Shown in pieces: positions 27,221 to 36,201 of a stretch of 64,000 nt of DNA. Each line of letters begins with the position of its first letter. Within the stretch, counting starts at the first letter, position 1. The notes beneath the pieces were generated by a model. That model was given only the letters and a program-made list of their open reading frames with translations. It searched no databases and was not told the DNA's origin. Source of the DNA: Dulcicalothrix desertica PCC 7102 (lineage in GTDB: Bacteria; Cyanobacteriota; Cyanobacteriia; Cyanobacteriales; Nostocaceae); contig NZ_RSCL01000015.1 of NCBI RefSeq assembly GCF_003991905.1, forward strand, positions 126,001-190,000. Direction: 5' to 3'. The translations under genes and the position numbers were made by a program.

Positions 27221-28418
27221 TTAATTTATTGACTGTCATTCTGAACGAAGTGAAGAACCTACAATATACTTCACTATACATAGGCTTAAAGTAGGGTGGG
27301 CACTGCCAGCCCTTTCAACGCGAACTAGAGTTCTATTAAAACGGCGCCTGAAACCCCGATTCTTGCGTTACCTACAAATTAGGTTTTTTAGTCATCGACC
27401 CAATTTACTCACTTCGGATATCAAAAATGATCAACATGGCGCCGTTTATATTGTTCATTTTTTTGAAGGATATGCCGCAAGTCTTGTTTGAGCGGAGGTT
27501 AATTCAACATGTATTTTAGGTAACTAATTTGGTACTAATGTTCGCGACATCAAGGGCTGGGTGGGCACTGCCCACCTTACTCTCTAATTTCAAGAAGAAA
27601 TTCTACAAGAGTCTAGATAGCTGTAAAGAGAATCTGGTGTATCAGCGTATTGAGATAAATCAGAAATAAGATTCTTTTTAGATCAAGATAAAACAACTTT
27701 GATTTTTTTAGTAAAATATGGATAACTATACTAATAACGGGTTGTTACTTTACTTTTAAAATCAGTGAAAATCTTTAAGATGCTTCGTACCTCAGCATGA
27801 CAAAAGTTTAGATTTTACCCGTTTGCAGTATACCTTGGTTCGCTTCACTTATAAGCTTTTGAAGAAAAGGAAATAAAAATTCAATCTCAAACTTACCTCT
27901 AAAGTTGTTCTGACGATTTTTAACCAACTCACTTCATTTTGCGTCTAATTCATCTTGAGAAATAGAACATGTTTTTGGGTACATTGTGTATAAATCATTA
28001 GATAATTACTAATATATCTAATATATCCTAAGTTGCGGGTGGTAAGATTCCCAGATTTAATGACATAGACCAGTAGTATATTATGTTCACGGCAACAGAT
28101 ATTTCACTAATGATAACCAAGAATTATTGGTTTAGTAAAGTAAGCAGCAAAAAGCTGCTCCAGTAAGTATCTCGCAAATGGAATACTCTCACCCGTAAAC
28201 AATGCCAAACTCGGTTGGGGAACCATAGCTTGCTTCTAATTTATAATATTTGTGTACTAAATAATTGAAATTACCATAGTCAAGCTAAGGTTTGGCGCTC
28301 CAAAACGCGGTGTTGAGTATTCGCGAGATAATTATGTATTTAAGGCACCAATTTTGCAAGCTTAAATCTACTAAGTAACTCGTGTTTTACACGGGAGTAT
28401 ATAATCGGCTAAATTTGA
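27221..28418. other. Intergenic region with several dispersed repeats
   Basis: About 1.2 kb between convergent genes with no convincing CDS. It contains two copies of a GGGTGGGCACTGCC(C)A(C/G)CC hairpin (near 27295 and 27556; a third copy is at 48319) and the inverted copy of the 5.3-kb repeat at 27772-27836. Low-complexity AT-rich DNA follows. GAGTATTCGCGAGATAATTATGT near 28315 resembles a piece of the 22859 gene (GAGTATTTGCGAGATGATTATGT), suggesting a small internal duplication. Confidence 0.5.
27772..27836 (-). repeat. Dispersed repeat, inverted copy of 5346-5412
   Basis: Reads AAATCTTTAAGATGCTTCGT, then CCTCAGCATGACAAAAG, then TACCCGTTTGCAGTATA: the reverse complement of the repeat in the biosynthetic cluster promoter region, with a few changes in the middle. 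Confidence 0.7.
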
Positions 28419-29195
28419 CTAATGTTGCTCCTTGTTAAATGAAATTTCTGACCAAGTATCAACTATTTGAAGCATTTTCTTTTCACTAATAGCTTTTGTT
28501 TCTTTTTTACTTTTGCCAACTTTAAGTTTAATTCTTTCAACTATATCCGCTAAAGAAGTAAATGCTTGATTACTACGCTCTTTTTCAATCTTTTCTGCAA
28601 CTTCTATAGCTCTTTTTTCAGGATAGTTAACTGTTTTTAACCTAGCTATTAAATCTCGTACATTTAACTTATTAAATGCTTCTAATGGTGTTAGGTTATC
28701 AGCTTGAGTAAATTTTTTAGGCTGATTAACAGCACTATATAGTCTTTGTATTTCTTGTACTAATTCTATCCTTAAGTCGCTCATCTGCTTTTCTAATGAG
28801 CTTAGTTGATTGCTTGGTAGTGTCTGAGATTTAGTTTTTGAAGTTGATGCCTTTACTTCCTGCTCATAATTTTGTGTAGTGTTAAGCTCCGTATTTTTTA
28901 ATAGTGCAGTTTGTTCGATAACCAAATCTTCAACTTTAGGCGAGATTACAAAAGCATTAACCATTTCACCTTGTCTTGGATTTTTTTCCCTTGCTTTAAC
29001 AGCGGCATAATATTCTAGATGTCCGTCAATTACTGAGAATTCTTCTACACCTGTTTCTTTTAAAACTAAAGGTTTAATAATCCCTCCACTGGCAAGAATT
29101 GAATCTGCAAGTTTTTCTAAATTACTTTCGGAAAAATTAGAACGAGGAACGTCTGAACTAATACTTTTGACATCAACTAGATAAAAATCAATCAC
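28419..29195 (-). CDS. ParB-like (ParB/Srx N-terminal domain) protein
   Basis: 258 residues. The N-terminal ~90 residues form a ParB/Srx-type domain: VPRSNFSESNLEKLADSILA, SGGIIKPLVLKE, FSVIDGHLEYYAAVKAREK. A linker and a helical C-terminal half with helix-hairpin-helix character (FNKLNVRDLIARLKTVNYPE) follow. GTG start at 29195 with AGGAG 8-9 nt upstream, inside the end of the preceding gene (3-bp gap), so it is co-translated with the ParA fusion. The pair could partition a plasmid or act in a DNA-bound defence complex. No central ParB HTH domain of the classical kind is seen. Confidence 0.82.
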   Translation of the reverse strand: MIDFYLVDVKSISSDVPRSNFSESNLEKLADSILASGGIIKPLVLKETGVEEFSVIDGHLEYYAAVKAREKNPRQGEMVNAFVISPKVEDLVIEQTALLKNTELNTTQNYEQEVKASTSKTKSQTLPSNQLSSLEKQMSDLRIELVQEIQRLYSAVNQPKKFTQADNLTPLEAFNKLNVRDLIARLKTVNYPEKRAIEVAEKIEKERSNQAFTSLADIVERIKLKVGKSKKETKAISEKKMLQIVDTWSEISFNKEQH

Positions 29196-29198
29196 AAA

Positions 29199-30599
29199 TT
29201 ATTCTCCTACGTATCTTAAAACTTCATTAGCTAATTCAATAAACTCTTGAGCAGACTGTTGAGCAGCAGTTTTTGTTTCCGCGTACTTCACAATTGATTT
29301 TGGGTCGGGATACTCTAACTCCCCAACCATTAAAACTTGGTTCATTGATTCTGATAAAGCCGTTCTATCATAGATTACAGAATCCATAAGAGGTAAGTTA
29401 TAACGCTTGGTTATTACTTCTCTTTGTTTTGGAAAAGTATATTGCACAAATTTTGGATTTGGCGATATTTTAGAGGCAAGTACACCTATAATATTGATTG
29501 GAGGCTTTCCTCTATCTTGCCGAGCTTCATTAATATCTTTAACAAAATTTATGACTGTTGGTAATCCTTGATTAGCAAATGGTTTTAAATCAGATGGAAT
29601 AATTAGATAATCCGTAGTCATTAAAGCAACTTGAGCATAATAGTCTCGTGAAGGAGGAGTATCTATAATTACAAAGTCATAGTCAGAATCAACTTTTTTT
29701 ATTTTTGCAATTAATCGACCTTGAGTAGCAACAATCCTACTAAGTTTGTCAATCTTCTCTATAAGTGTAATATGAGAAGGAATAACATCAACTTCTGGGT
29801 TATTAAAATACTCGGACTTACGAACAATATCGGGAATGAAGTTATAATCACCCGATTCTAATAAATGATAAACGTTTCTATCTCTTAAATCATCATCTTC
29901 ATCAAACTGAAATTTTACTAAACCCGCAGCAAAAGTTGTGTTTGCTTGAGAATCAATGTCTACAAGCAGGACTTTTTTACCTTTATTACTTAAAGCTGCT
30001 GCTAAATTAATCGAAACTGTAGTTTTTCCGACACCACCTTTATTATGGTAAATTGCAATAGTTTTCATTGTGCGCTCCTTTTTTTCTGTAGAAGTAGAAT
30101 CAGAATTGGTTCTAGTATCATTTTTTTCACTTAACGTAACTTCATTAATTACTGGATTAATTATTTGCTTTTGAAATGAATCTTTTCCTATTAAGCTTTT
30201 GATTTCATTGATTTTATTAGCAACTTCTTTTCCAGCACACTGAAATACTAATTGAATATCGTCTTGATATTTATGATAAATTCTGATTTCTTTCCCATTA
30301 GTTAATAAACCATGTTTCGCATTCAATTTATTTAAATAGTGCCTAAGTCTATGAACATGATTGTTCAAGTTTTGTTTGGGATGCTTTGCTTCCATGACAA
30401 CACTCAGAGGTGAGTTTGCATCCAACACAAAAGGAATAACCTGTGCAGCGAACGCTAGAAAATCTAAACGAATACTGCCTACAGCTACTTCTTGATGCCA
30501 TGTGTCAGGAGTATACCCCAATTCAGGTAGCAAATATTGAACGATGAGCTTACTTTCTACTTCGCTTTCATTACGGCAAAGCTCTGGGTTAAAAGCCAA
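29199..30599 (-). CDS. HsdR-N-like PD-(D/E)XK domain fused to a ParA ATPase
   Basis: 466 residues. Residues ~1-140 resemble the N-terminal nuclease-like domain of type I restriction R subunits: ESEVESKLIVQYLLPELGY, then RLDFLAF (Asp) and VVMEAKHPKQNL (ExK). Residues ~175-466 are a ParA/MinD-type ATPase: HNKGGVGKTTVSINLAAALS (deviant Walker A), VLLVDIDSQANTT and FVIIDTPPSRDYYAQ. The start is TTG at 30599, with GGAGGG about 9 nt upstream, supporting it despite the rare codon. Standalone ParA proteins are ~250-290 aa, so the N-terminal nuclease-like fusion is unusual. It forms an operon with the ParB-like gene. Confidence 0.87.
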   Translation of the reverse strand: MAFNPELCRNESEVESKLIVQYLLPELGYTPDTWHQEVAVGSIRLDFLAFAAQVIPFVLDANSPLSVVMEAKHPKQNLNNHVHRLRHYLNKLNAKHGLLTNGKEIRIYHKYQDDIQLVFQCAGKEVANKINEIKSLIGKDSFQKQIINPVINEVTLSEKNDTRTNSDSTSTEKKERTMKTIAIYHNKGGVGKTTVSINLAAALSNKGKKVLLVDIDSQANTTFAAGLVKFQFDEDDDLRDRNVYHLLESGDYNFIPDIVRKSEYFNNPEVDVIPSHITLIEKIDKLSRIVATQGRLIAKIKKVDSDYDFVIIDTPPSRDYYAQVALMTTDYLIIPSDLKPFANQGLPTVINFVKDINEARQDRGKPPINIIGVLASKISPNPKFVQYTFPKQREVITKRYNLPLMDSVIYDRTALSESMNQVLMVGELEYPDPKSIVKYAETKTAAQQSAQEFIELANEVLRYVGE

Positions 30600-31020
30600 T
30601 TTTTATAACCCTCCTCTAAGTTGTTTTGTTTTGAACATGCTGTTACTTTACTTATTGTTACACTGCATCAGTAAACATTAGCAATAAGAATTACTTATTA
30701 TTATGTATTGATAATTACAATATTAACTAATATTACTAGGTGGTGTCAGTATATATAAAAAATCTTTTGGAACAGACTACTTTGTCTAACCTATTTGTTT
30801 GACGTATCGGGCTTCCTTACCTTATCTTAAGTATTTTGTAAATATATATAAAGAGATAATATAAAAGTATTCTATAGATAGATGACATTCACAACATAGA
30901 TTATACTAAAAACTAAACTAATCATCTTGTGGGATGGGCATCTTTGCCCGTCTAACCGAGGTGCCCCCACCCAACTTACTATTCTCCTTTTATCCGTTCA
31001 AATTTACCAGGAGGAACAAG
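30600..31020. other. Non-coding AT-rich gap, promoter region of the ParA fusion
   Basis: About 420 bp. The part next to 30600 should hold the promoter of the minus-strand ParA-ParB pair. A copy of the TGTGGGATGGGCAT...TGCCCGTCT repeat sits at 30926-30954. No CDS seen. Confidence 0.45.
30926..30954 (+). repeat. Dispersed TTGTGGGATGGGCAT repeat (three copies in 0.6 kb)
   Basis: CTTGTGGGATGGGCATCTTT followed by GCCCGTCT recurs at 31371-31399 in the same orientation, with the preceding AACTAA...CAT bases also shared. An inverted relative (GCGGGCAAGGATGCCCGCTC) lies at 31517-31541. Each core is a small hairpin (GGGCA/TGCCC). They bracket the broken antitoxin gene. Confidence 0.65.
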
Positions 31021-31280
31021 ATGGCCATACTTAGAGGTTGCTCTTGAAGAATACGAGCATGATGGGGAGGAGTGCGTTTTTTCTGGAAGCATTGCGGAAT
31101 GTGGTGGAGGCACGGTTTGGGATGACCCACTTTGCGGAAAAAACGGGTTTGAATCGTCAAAACCTGTATCGGGCTTTGTCTTCAGAGGGGAACCCTGAAC
31201 TGCGAACCATTAGCCTTGTTCTTCATAATCTTGGCTATCGCTTGAGCATACAACCGATTCGCGCTGTGTCAAGTAATTAA
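31021..31280 (+). pseudogene. Frameshifted HTH antitoxin (HigA/addiction-module antidote type)
   Basis: The 3' part encodes NVVEARFGMTHFAEKTGLNR, NLYRALSSEGNPELRTISLV and LGYRLSIQP, a typical small addiction-module antidote with a helix-turn-helix. The 5' part continues this homology in another frame (PYLEVALEEYEHDGEECVF), and the two frames meet at a run of six T at 31077-31082; one T fewer would restore a single frame. A strong AGGAGGA site stands before ATG 31021, but that ATG is in a third frame and stops after eight codons. No toxin gene is adjacent. Inactivation or a homopolymer sequencing error are both possible. Confidence 0.6.
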
Positions 31281-31732
31281 TGTTTTGCTCAAATGCTTAT
31301 GTGGTAAAGTTTCTAAAAAACTTTGTGATTTACGGAATATAGATTAATTACCAAAAATGAAACTAACCATCTTGTGGGATGGGCATCCTTGCCCGTCTTA
31401 TATAAACAGGCGCCAATCTTAAGCTCTTCTTACTCTTCTCTCTGTGTACTCTGTGCCTAATAAGGTAATTATCTTTACCTGAAAATGACTAGTGGCTTGT
31501 TTGTTTGATAGTTGGGGCGGGCAAGGATGCCCGCTCCACAAGAAAGAGATGTTACTCTACAAATTCTCTTTTTTGTTTGCTCTGTTAGTTATTCTTCGCT
31601 GGTATAATTTTGACTGCTTGAAATTGTGAGGGGTGTGGGGAGGTAACTTATATAAATACTCATATATATGTTGGGTTCCGCAAAGCCTCCACCCAACCTA
31701 CAATGTGAATGCGTTATTGGAAGGGTTGAATA
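31281..31732. other. Repeat-containing gap upstream of parA
   Basis: About 450 bp without a CDS. It contains repeat copies at 31371-31399 and 31517-31541 and a degenerate CTCTGTGTACTCTGTGCC repeat near 31440. The promoter of the 31733 gene should be here; GGAAGGG precedes its ATG. Confidence 0.5.
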
Positions 31733-32617
31733 ATGGGATATGTAATTGCGACTGCGAATATGAAGGGTGGTGTGGGTAAAACGACACTTACTGTTAATAT
31801 GGCTACTTGTTTGGCGAAAAATCACGGTAAACGGGTGTTAGTTATCGATTTAGATACGCAAATTAGCGCTACTCTAAGTTTGATGTCTCCTGTTGAGTTT
31901 GCTAATCGTCGTAAACAGGGTAAAACGTTTCGATATTTAATTGACCAAATTATGACCCCTAGTGAGGCGCCGAGCCATACAATTCATGATGTAATTCAAA
32001 AGCAGGTGTGTAATGTGTCTGGTTTGGATATGATACCGGGTGACATTGACTTATACGATGAGTTTGTGGTATCGGAACTTTTGCACCAGCAAGCGGTTAC
32101 TTTGGGTGAGAAGGATTTTGAGACTATTTGGAACCGTTTTGAGCGGGTTTTGCTAAGTAAAATATTAGAACCAGTACGCGATGAGTACGATTTTATTATT
32201 TGTGATTGCGCTCCCGGTTATACTTTACTAACACGTAGCGCGCTGGCAACGAGTAATTATTATATATTGCCTGCAAAACCTGAGCCATTATCTATAGTTG
32301 GAATTCAACTTTTAGAAAGACGCATTGCCCAGCTAAAAGATAGTCACGAACACGAAGCTAAGATTGATATTCAAATGCTAGGTATTGTGTTTACCATGTA
32401 CAGCGGTAATTTGCTCAGTGGTAGGTATTATAAGCAGGTAATGAACCGTGTATATCAAGACTTTGGCGATAGCAAGGTGTTTAAAAGCCAGGTACCGATG
32501 GATATGAATGTCGCAAAAGCTGTTGATAGTTTTATGCCTGTGGTTTTAAATAATCCTCAGTCTCCTGGTTCTAAATCTTTTGTGCAGTTAACACAGGAGT
32601 TATTAATGAAATTGTGA
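31733..32617 (+). CDS. ParA family ATPase
   Basis: 294 residues. Deviant Walker A NMKGGVGKTTLTVNMATCLA at the N-terminus, VLVIDLDTQISATLS, and Walker B region FIICDCAPGYTLLTRSALAT. This is a complete ParA/Soj-type ATPase used in plasmid or chromosome partition or in positioning of large complexes. It is only distantly similar to the ParA part of the 29199-30599 gene, and no parB follows. A decayed nuclease gene is downstream. Together with the ParA-ParB pair it gives the 22-33 kb region a plasmid-like character. Confidence 0.9.
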   Translation: MGYVIATANMKGGVGKTTLTVNMATCLAKNHGKRVLVIDLDTQISATLSLMSPVEFANRRKQGKTFRYLIDQIMTPSEAPSHTIHDVIQKQVCNVSGLDMIPGDIDLYDEFVVSELLHQQAVTLGEKDFETIWNRFERVLLSKILEPVRDEYDFIICDCAPGYTLLTRSALATSNYYILPAKPEPLSIVGIQLLERRIAQLKDSHEHEAKIDIQMLGIVFTMYSGNLLSGRYYKQVMNRVYQDFGDSKVFKSQVPMDMNVAKAVDSFMPVVLNNPQSPGSKSFVQLTQELLMKL

Positions 32618-32669
32618 TATTTAATTGGTTTTGGCTGGCGCCAGTCAAAACCACCTCTAAAATAGGCTA

Positions 32670-33039
32670 ACCTTAAAAAACGTTATTATCCCAAGTCGCG
32701 CAAAAAGTTGCTACAATCTCAGATAGGAAATCAAGACAGAATATTGCAGCTTATACGGAAATACTAGCAGGTTTACGCTTTGCAAAAGATTTAATTCGTC
32801 AGTTATTGAGTGAGGATAGTATGCGAGAGTCAGTAATTTATCAAGATATTCTTCAACAAGAAGCATTTAAATTAATTAATCGTCAGTTAAATCGACGCTT
32901 TAACCAAATAAATGCATCGTTAACAGAACGAGTGTAAAAATTATCTGCGGAACAGATAGAGAATTTAGCGGAAGAATTTGTTGATTTTTCAGATATATCT
33001 GATTTAGAGGCATGGTTAGATCAGCAAGAAGAAAGCTAA
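32670..33039 (+). pseudogene. Remnant of an Rpn/DUF4351-type nuclease gene (C-terminal part)
   Basis: A continuous frame reads SRQNIAAYTEILAGLRFAKD, LLSEDSMRESVIYQDILQQE, FKLINRQLNRRFNQINASLT, then an in-frame TAA at 32935-32937, then LSAEQIENLAEEFVDFSDIS and LEAWLDQQEES before the final stop. This is the C-terminal helical region of cyanobacterial Rpn-type PD-(D/E)XK proteins. The N-terminal nuclease domain is missing, so the gene is dead. Confidence 0.7.
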
Positions 33040-33088
33040 CTTAGAACAATTAATTATTAGAAGGTCAGAGTTGTTAATTCTTACCTTT

Positions 33089-33868
33089 TTATTCACGTAA
33101 TTTTTTTTCGCGTAAAAGCGTATCACACCATGCCGCGTTGTCGGCTTTGAGAGGAGGTACTGGTTCAAGGTTATAATCAATTCTTAAATGATATCTGGCA
33201 CGATTATATATACTGTTTAATAAAGATTGTATATCTAAAATTGGTTCTATATCTTCTGATTGTAAAGGTAGTTGAAGTGAGGGTATTGGCTGTTGGACAG
33301 AAAAAGTGTATAGTTTCGCTTTGGGACGAGTATTGCTTCTGCTGACAATGATGTAATAATCACTTATGGCTACTTCTCCTAATATCGACATAGGTTTGCC
33401 ACTTCTTAATAAATTAATTTCGACTAAGTGAGAAAGACTAGCTAACACTTTTTTCCGTTTACTTTCATAAGCTTTTCTGCCTTCTCCAGCTTTTTTATTT
33501 TTTGGAGATATAATTTCAATTGTTGTGACTACAAAACCAGTTGCTATTTCTCGTATTTCTAAGTAACTTTCTGTAACATTTTCTGGCATTGGCATTATTA
33601 CTGTTATACCTTCTGATGTAGAAAGCTGTGTTGTAGATGAATGTTGCGGCGCCAGTTGTTTAGAAAAGACAGAAACATCAGGTATCCCAACAGATACAGA
33701 ATCTGAGTCATCACTTAAATAAGTGCGCTGTTCAATGGCAACTTGATATTGCTGTGGGATATTAACCTCAATTGCGTCTGCTATCGCTGTAATCAATCTA
33801 TGATGTAACTCTGCCCAAAAAACAGGATTCTCTAAATATGGATTCATTCCTGGAAACGGATTATTCAT
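33089..33868 (-). CDS. DUF4058 family protein
   Basis: About 259 residues. The family start MNNPFPGMNPYLENPVFW fixes the ATG at 33868; a TTG five codons upstream is not needed. Other marks are LHHRLITAIADAI, YLEIREIATGFVVTTIEIIS with PKNKKAGEGRKAY (an ExxxPxxK core that recalls a PD-(D/E)XK-like site) and SQLVEINLLR-like SHLVEINLLRSG. DUF4058 is common and often multicopy in cyanobacteria; its function is unknown. Confidence 0.88.
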   Translation of the reverse strand: MNNPFPGMNPYLENPVFWAELHHRLITAIADAIEVNIPQQYQVAIEQRTYLSDDSDSVSVGIPDVSVFSKQLAPQHSSTTQLSTSEGITVIMPMPENVTESYLEIREIATGFVVTTIEIISPKNKKAGEGRKAYESKRKKVLASLSHLVEINLLRSGKPMSILGEVAISDYYIIVSRSNTRPKAKLYTFSVQQPIPSLQLPLQSEDIEPILDIQSLLNSIYNRARYHLRIDYNLEPVPPLKADNAAWCDTLLREKKLRE

Positions 33869-34043
33869 TTTTGGAGTGTCCAAAAAAAGCTACTCTTAAA
33901 TTTTAATCATCTTACTGACTTTTGTGGTGTTAGAGAGTATTTGCTTCTTTTGATGGCGCCGAATTATTTCGTTTGACGGAAGATGCGCGCGTGTGATGAG
34001 CCATATATTGAGCCTATAGATATATAATATTAAGCTGTGTACT

Positions 34044-34214
34044 ATGATGTTATTTATACAAAATTGGCAGTCTTTGACTTGCGCTGCTATGGTTGTAGGG
34101 TCTGTGTTCATGGGTTTGCAGGCAGCTATTTATCAAAATAGGTCTGGTGTAAAATATTCTTTCGTTTGTTTTATGATTGCTGTTTCTGCGGCTTTATTGC
34201 AAACGGGGTCATAA
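34044..34214 (+). CDS. Possible 56-residue two-helix membrane protein
   Basis: The frame from tandem ATGs at 34044/34047 to TAA at 34212-34214 reads MMLFIQNWQSLTCAAMVVGS ... GLQAAIYQNRSGVKYSFVCF ... SAALLQTGS. Two hydrophobic segments are separated by a short polar turn (YQNRSGVKYS), a credible small-protein architecture. There is no strong ribosome-binding site and I do not recognise the family, so it may be spurious. Confidence 0.4.
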   Translation: MMLFIQNWQSLTCAAMVVGSVFMGLQAAIYQNRSGVKYSFVCFMIAVSAALLQTGS

Positions 34215-34251
34215 TATAGATTTTGTAGGTCAGGCAAGATACCTACCCTAC

Positions 34252-34373
34252 CTCACCGGATGCACGCCTGCCTAGAAACCGGGCTTCTGTACGAAATATT
34301 AACGTTTTATGCAAAATCTTTGCCAAGAAGCCCGGTTTCTTTAAGCTTGTTGAGAATGCTGCATTCCGGTGAG
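34252..34373. repeat. Nested inverted-repeat element (MITE-like)
   Basis: The outer arms are CTCACCGGA (34252-34260) and TCCGGTGAG (34365-34373). The inner arms are perfect 15-bp AGAAACCGGGCTTCT (34274-34288) and AGAAGCCCGGTTTCT (34326-34340). About 120 bp in total. Arms of this kind suggest a small non-autonomous mobile element or a strong transcript hairpin. Confidence 0.65.
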
Positions 34374-34423
34374 CTACGAAGTAAAAATTTTTTGTTTTCT
34401 AGCGCACGCGGTTGGATGCTAGA

Positions 34424-34451
34424 GTAGAGACGTTACATGTAACGTCTTTAC
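34424..34451. terminator. GTAGAGACG-family palindrome on the RDD gene stop codon
   Basis: A 28-bp near-perfect palindrome (one mismatch) that differs from the one at 5523 in a single base. The RDD gene stop TAA (34448-34450, minus strand) lies inside its right arm. It may act as a transcription terminator, although no T-run follows on the minus strand. Confidence 0.5.
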
Positions 34452-35236
34452 CTTATTGATGTTTTTTGATAGGCAAGATAAATGCCTTCTAAAAAAGTAT
34501 CTGGGCTAATTCCATCAGGTAAGTTATTTAATTGAATAATTGACTGTACTTGTTGAGTAAGCTCAATAGCAAGTGCTGCTCGTGCTTGTTTAGACATTAT
34601 ATGGCGCCGCACTAAATATTCTCGAATAACTGCAAAATCATCAGGAAGCATTGGTGATAAATTAGTAGTTTCTAAAATTTTTTCACAAGCTGAATTAGAA
34701 GATTCTGACAGTGTTAATTTTTGTTTTTCCGAAACAGCTATAGAAGAAGTTTGAATTACGATTGTACCTGCGACGAAATCACCTAAACGCTTTTCTTTAC
34801 GATTAAACATAATTAGCAAGGCGCCAATAAAAGAAATTTCATCAAAAGGTCGCAGTAGGGCACGTAAAGTTGTTTGCTGAAGTCCGACAGGTCTACCATC
34901 ATCGCGAACGACGCGGATTTTTGCTAAACGCTTACCTGGTGTTTGCCCTTGCCATAAAGTTTCAAAAAATACAAAATATCCAGCGTAAACTGCAAACAAA
35001 ATGAAGAATGCTATAGCAACTACCCAGTTATCAGCTTGCTCACCAAATATTTGTTTTCCAAAAGTTTGTATTTGATAAGAAACTGTTAGCCAAATAGTGA
35101 AAATTAACGCTATTATTAAAGCTAAAATATGATAATCAATTAGTAGAGCAAAAGTTCGACTACCAATACCAGCTAAAGTAAATTCAAGCTCAACGCTCTC
35201 TGGTGTAATAAATTTAACGCGATTAAAAATATGCAT
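34448..35236 (-). CDS. RDD family membrane protein
   Basis: 262 residues. RDD-family marks are FTLAGIGSRTFALLIDYHIL (Arg and Asp), the TPGKRLAKIRVVRDDGRPVG loop and KEKRLGDFVAGTIVIQ. About three transmembrane segments lie at 28-50, 72-92 and near 140, with a soluble C-terminal tail of ~90 residues. RDD proteins often occur beside MoxR/DUF58/SpoIIM genes; transport functions have been suggested for some. It is cotranscribed with the next upstream membrane gene (21-bp gap) and diverges from spoIIM-like 36202. Confidence 0.88.
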   Translation of the reverse strand: MHIFNRVKFITPESVELEFTLAGIGSRTFALLIDYHILALIIALIFTIWLTVSYQIQTFGKQIFGEQADNWVVAIAFFILFAVYAGYFVFFETLWQGQTPGKRLAKIRVVRDDGRPVGLQQTTLRALLRPFDEISFIGALLIMFNRKEKRLGDFVAGTIVIQTSSIAVSEKQKLTLSESSNSACEKILETTNLSPMLPDDFAVIREYLVRRHIMSKQARAALAIELTQQVQSIIQLNNLPDGISPDTFLEGIYLAYQKTSIR

Positions 35237-35257
35237 AATTTTTTTAACATAATTTTT

Positions 35258-36127
35258 CTATATATTACGGTCGCGCAACTTTAAGCCAAAACCTTCACGA
35301 CGACTTCGTAAATCACAGTAAAGTACGGCTTTAATTGTTTGCCACAATGGTACTACTAATGCAATACTAATCAAAGTTAGAACTATATTTACTATTGCAG
35401 CTAACAACCTATAGTTACTATTTACTCGTGCTAAAGGTTGTAAGGAAATTTGAATAATAATATTTAACACACTTAAAGGTACTTGAAGCGGAAAAGTTAA
35501 TAAAGAAGTGACAATAATAATTGCAACAATTCTCCATAAATTACCCCTTGTCAAATTCCAACTTCGCTTAATAGTTGATGCTCCATCAGTAGAACTTTCA
35601 ATTGCTAAAGGCACTTCAACAAGAATAAAACGTGCTTGCACTAAAAGAAACACGCTAAAAATTAGACCTATATAAACAAGTACCAATGTAAATGATACTA
35701 ATGCTACTACAGGGTTAAAAGCATCGTTTGCGGCGCCTCCAGGTATAAAAATTCCTAATATAACTCCCGTTATCAGTGCCAAAATAAATAATAATATAAT
35801 TACTCCAATTGTGATACCGATAATAAGTAAAAACATTAATAAACCCATGACCAGAAATTGCCATAACCGCGCTCTTAAAAAACGACCCGCTTCTGATGGA
35901 GTTTCTGGTTGTTCAACTAATTCGCTATATGCCAACCGAGATATCAATGCTAAAGTGGCGCCGCATCTTGCCCAACCGTAAACGGGCACAAGTATCCAGG
36001 CATAAGCAATAAATGCTAGTTTTAAATAAGATTTGAGATGTACACCATACAGCCTAAGTCCAGCAGTAACTACGTTACCAATACTCAACGGTTGAATGGG
36101 TTGCGAAGAACCTTGGTTAAAAGACAT
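35258..36127 (-). CDS. Polytopic membrane protein (DUF975/GDPD-membrane-domain-like)
   Basis: 289 residues with about six transmembrane segments (for example FLVMGLLMFLLIIGITIGVI, VVALVSFTLVLVYIGLIFSV, RIVAIIIVTSLLTFPLQVPL). The stretch FILVEVPLAIESSTDGASTI followed by KRSWNLTRGNLWRI is typical of cyanobacterial and bacterial proteins grouped as DUF975 or glycerophosphodiester phosphodiesterase membrane domain. It is 21 bp upstream of the RDD gene and divergent from the SpoIIM-like gene, so it belongs to the same functional neighbourhood. Role unknown. Confidence 0.78.
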   Translation of the reverse strand: MSFNQGSSQPIQPLSIGNVVTAGLRLYGVHLKSYLKLAFIAYAWILVPVYGWARCGATLALISRLAYSELVEQPETPSEAGRFLRARLWQFLVMGLLMFLLIIGITIGVIILLFILALITGVILGIFIPGGAANDAFNPVVALVSFTLVLVYIGLIFSVFLLVQARFILVEVPLAIESSTDGASTIKRSWNLTRGNLWRIVAIIIVTSLLTFPLQVPLSVLNIIIQISLQPLARVNSNYRLLAAIVNIVLTLISIALVVPLWQTIKAVLYCDLRSRREGFGLKLRDRNI

Positions 36128-36201
36128 GGTGCTATTACAATAATTAAGCTACTGCTTCAAGCTATCTTAAGCTAAGGTAGCCTGAGTAAGAGTATAAATT
36201 C

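Noticed and set aside
31589-31825. 78-residue minus-strand frame
   Set aside because: Overlaps the start of the solid parA gene on the other strand and reads low-complexity sequence.
33896-34111. 71-residue minus-strand frame
   Set aside because: Overlaps a more plausible small membrane protein on the plus strand and has no family-like features.
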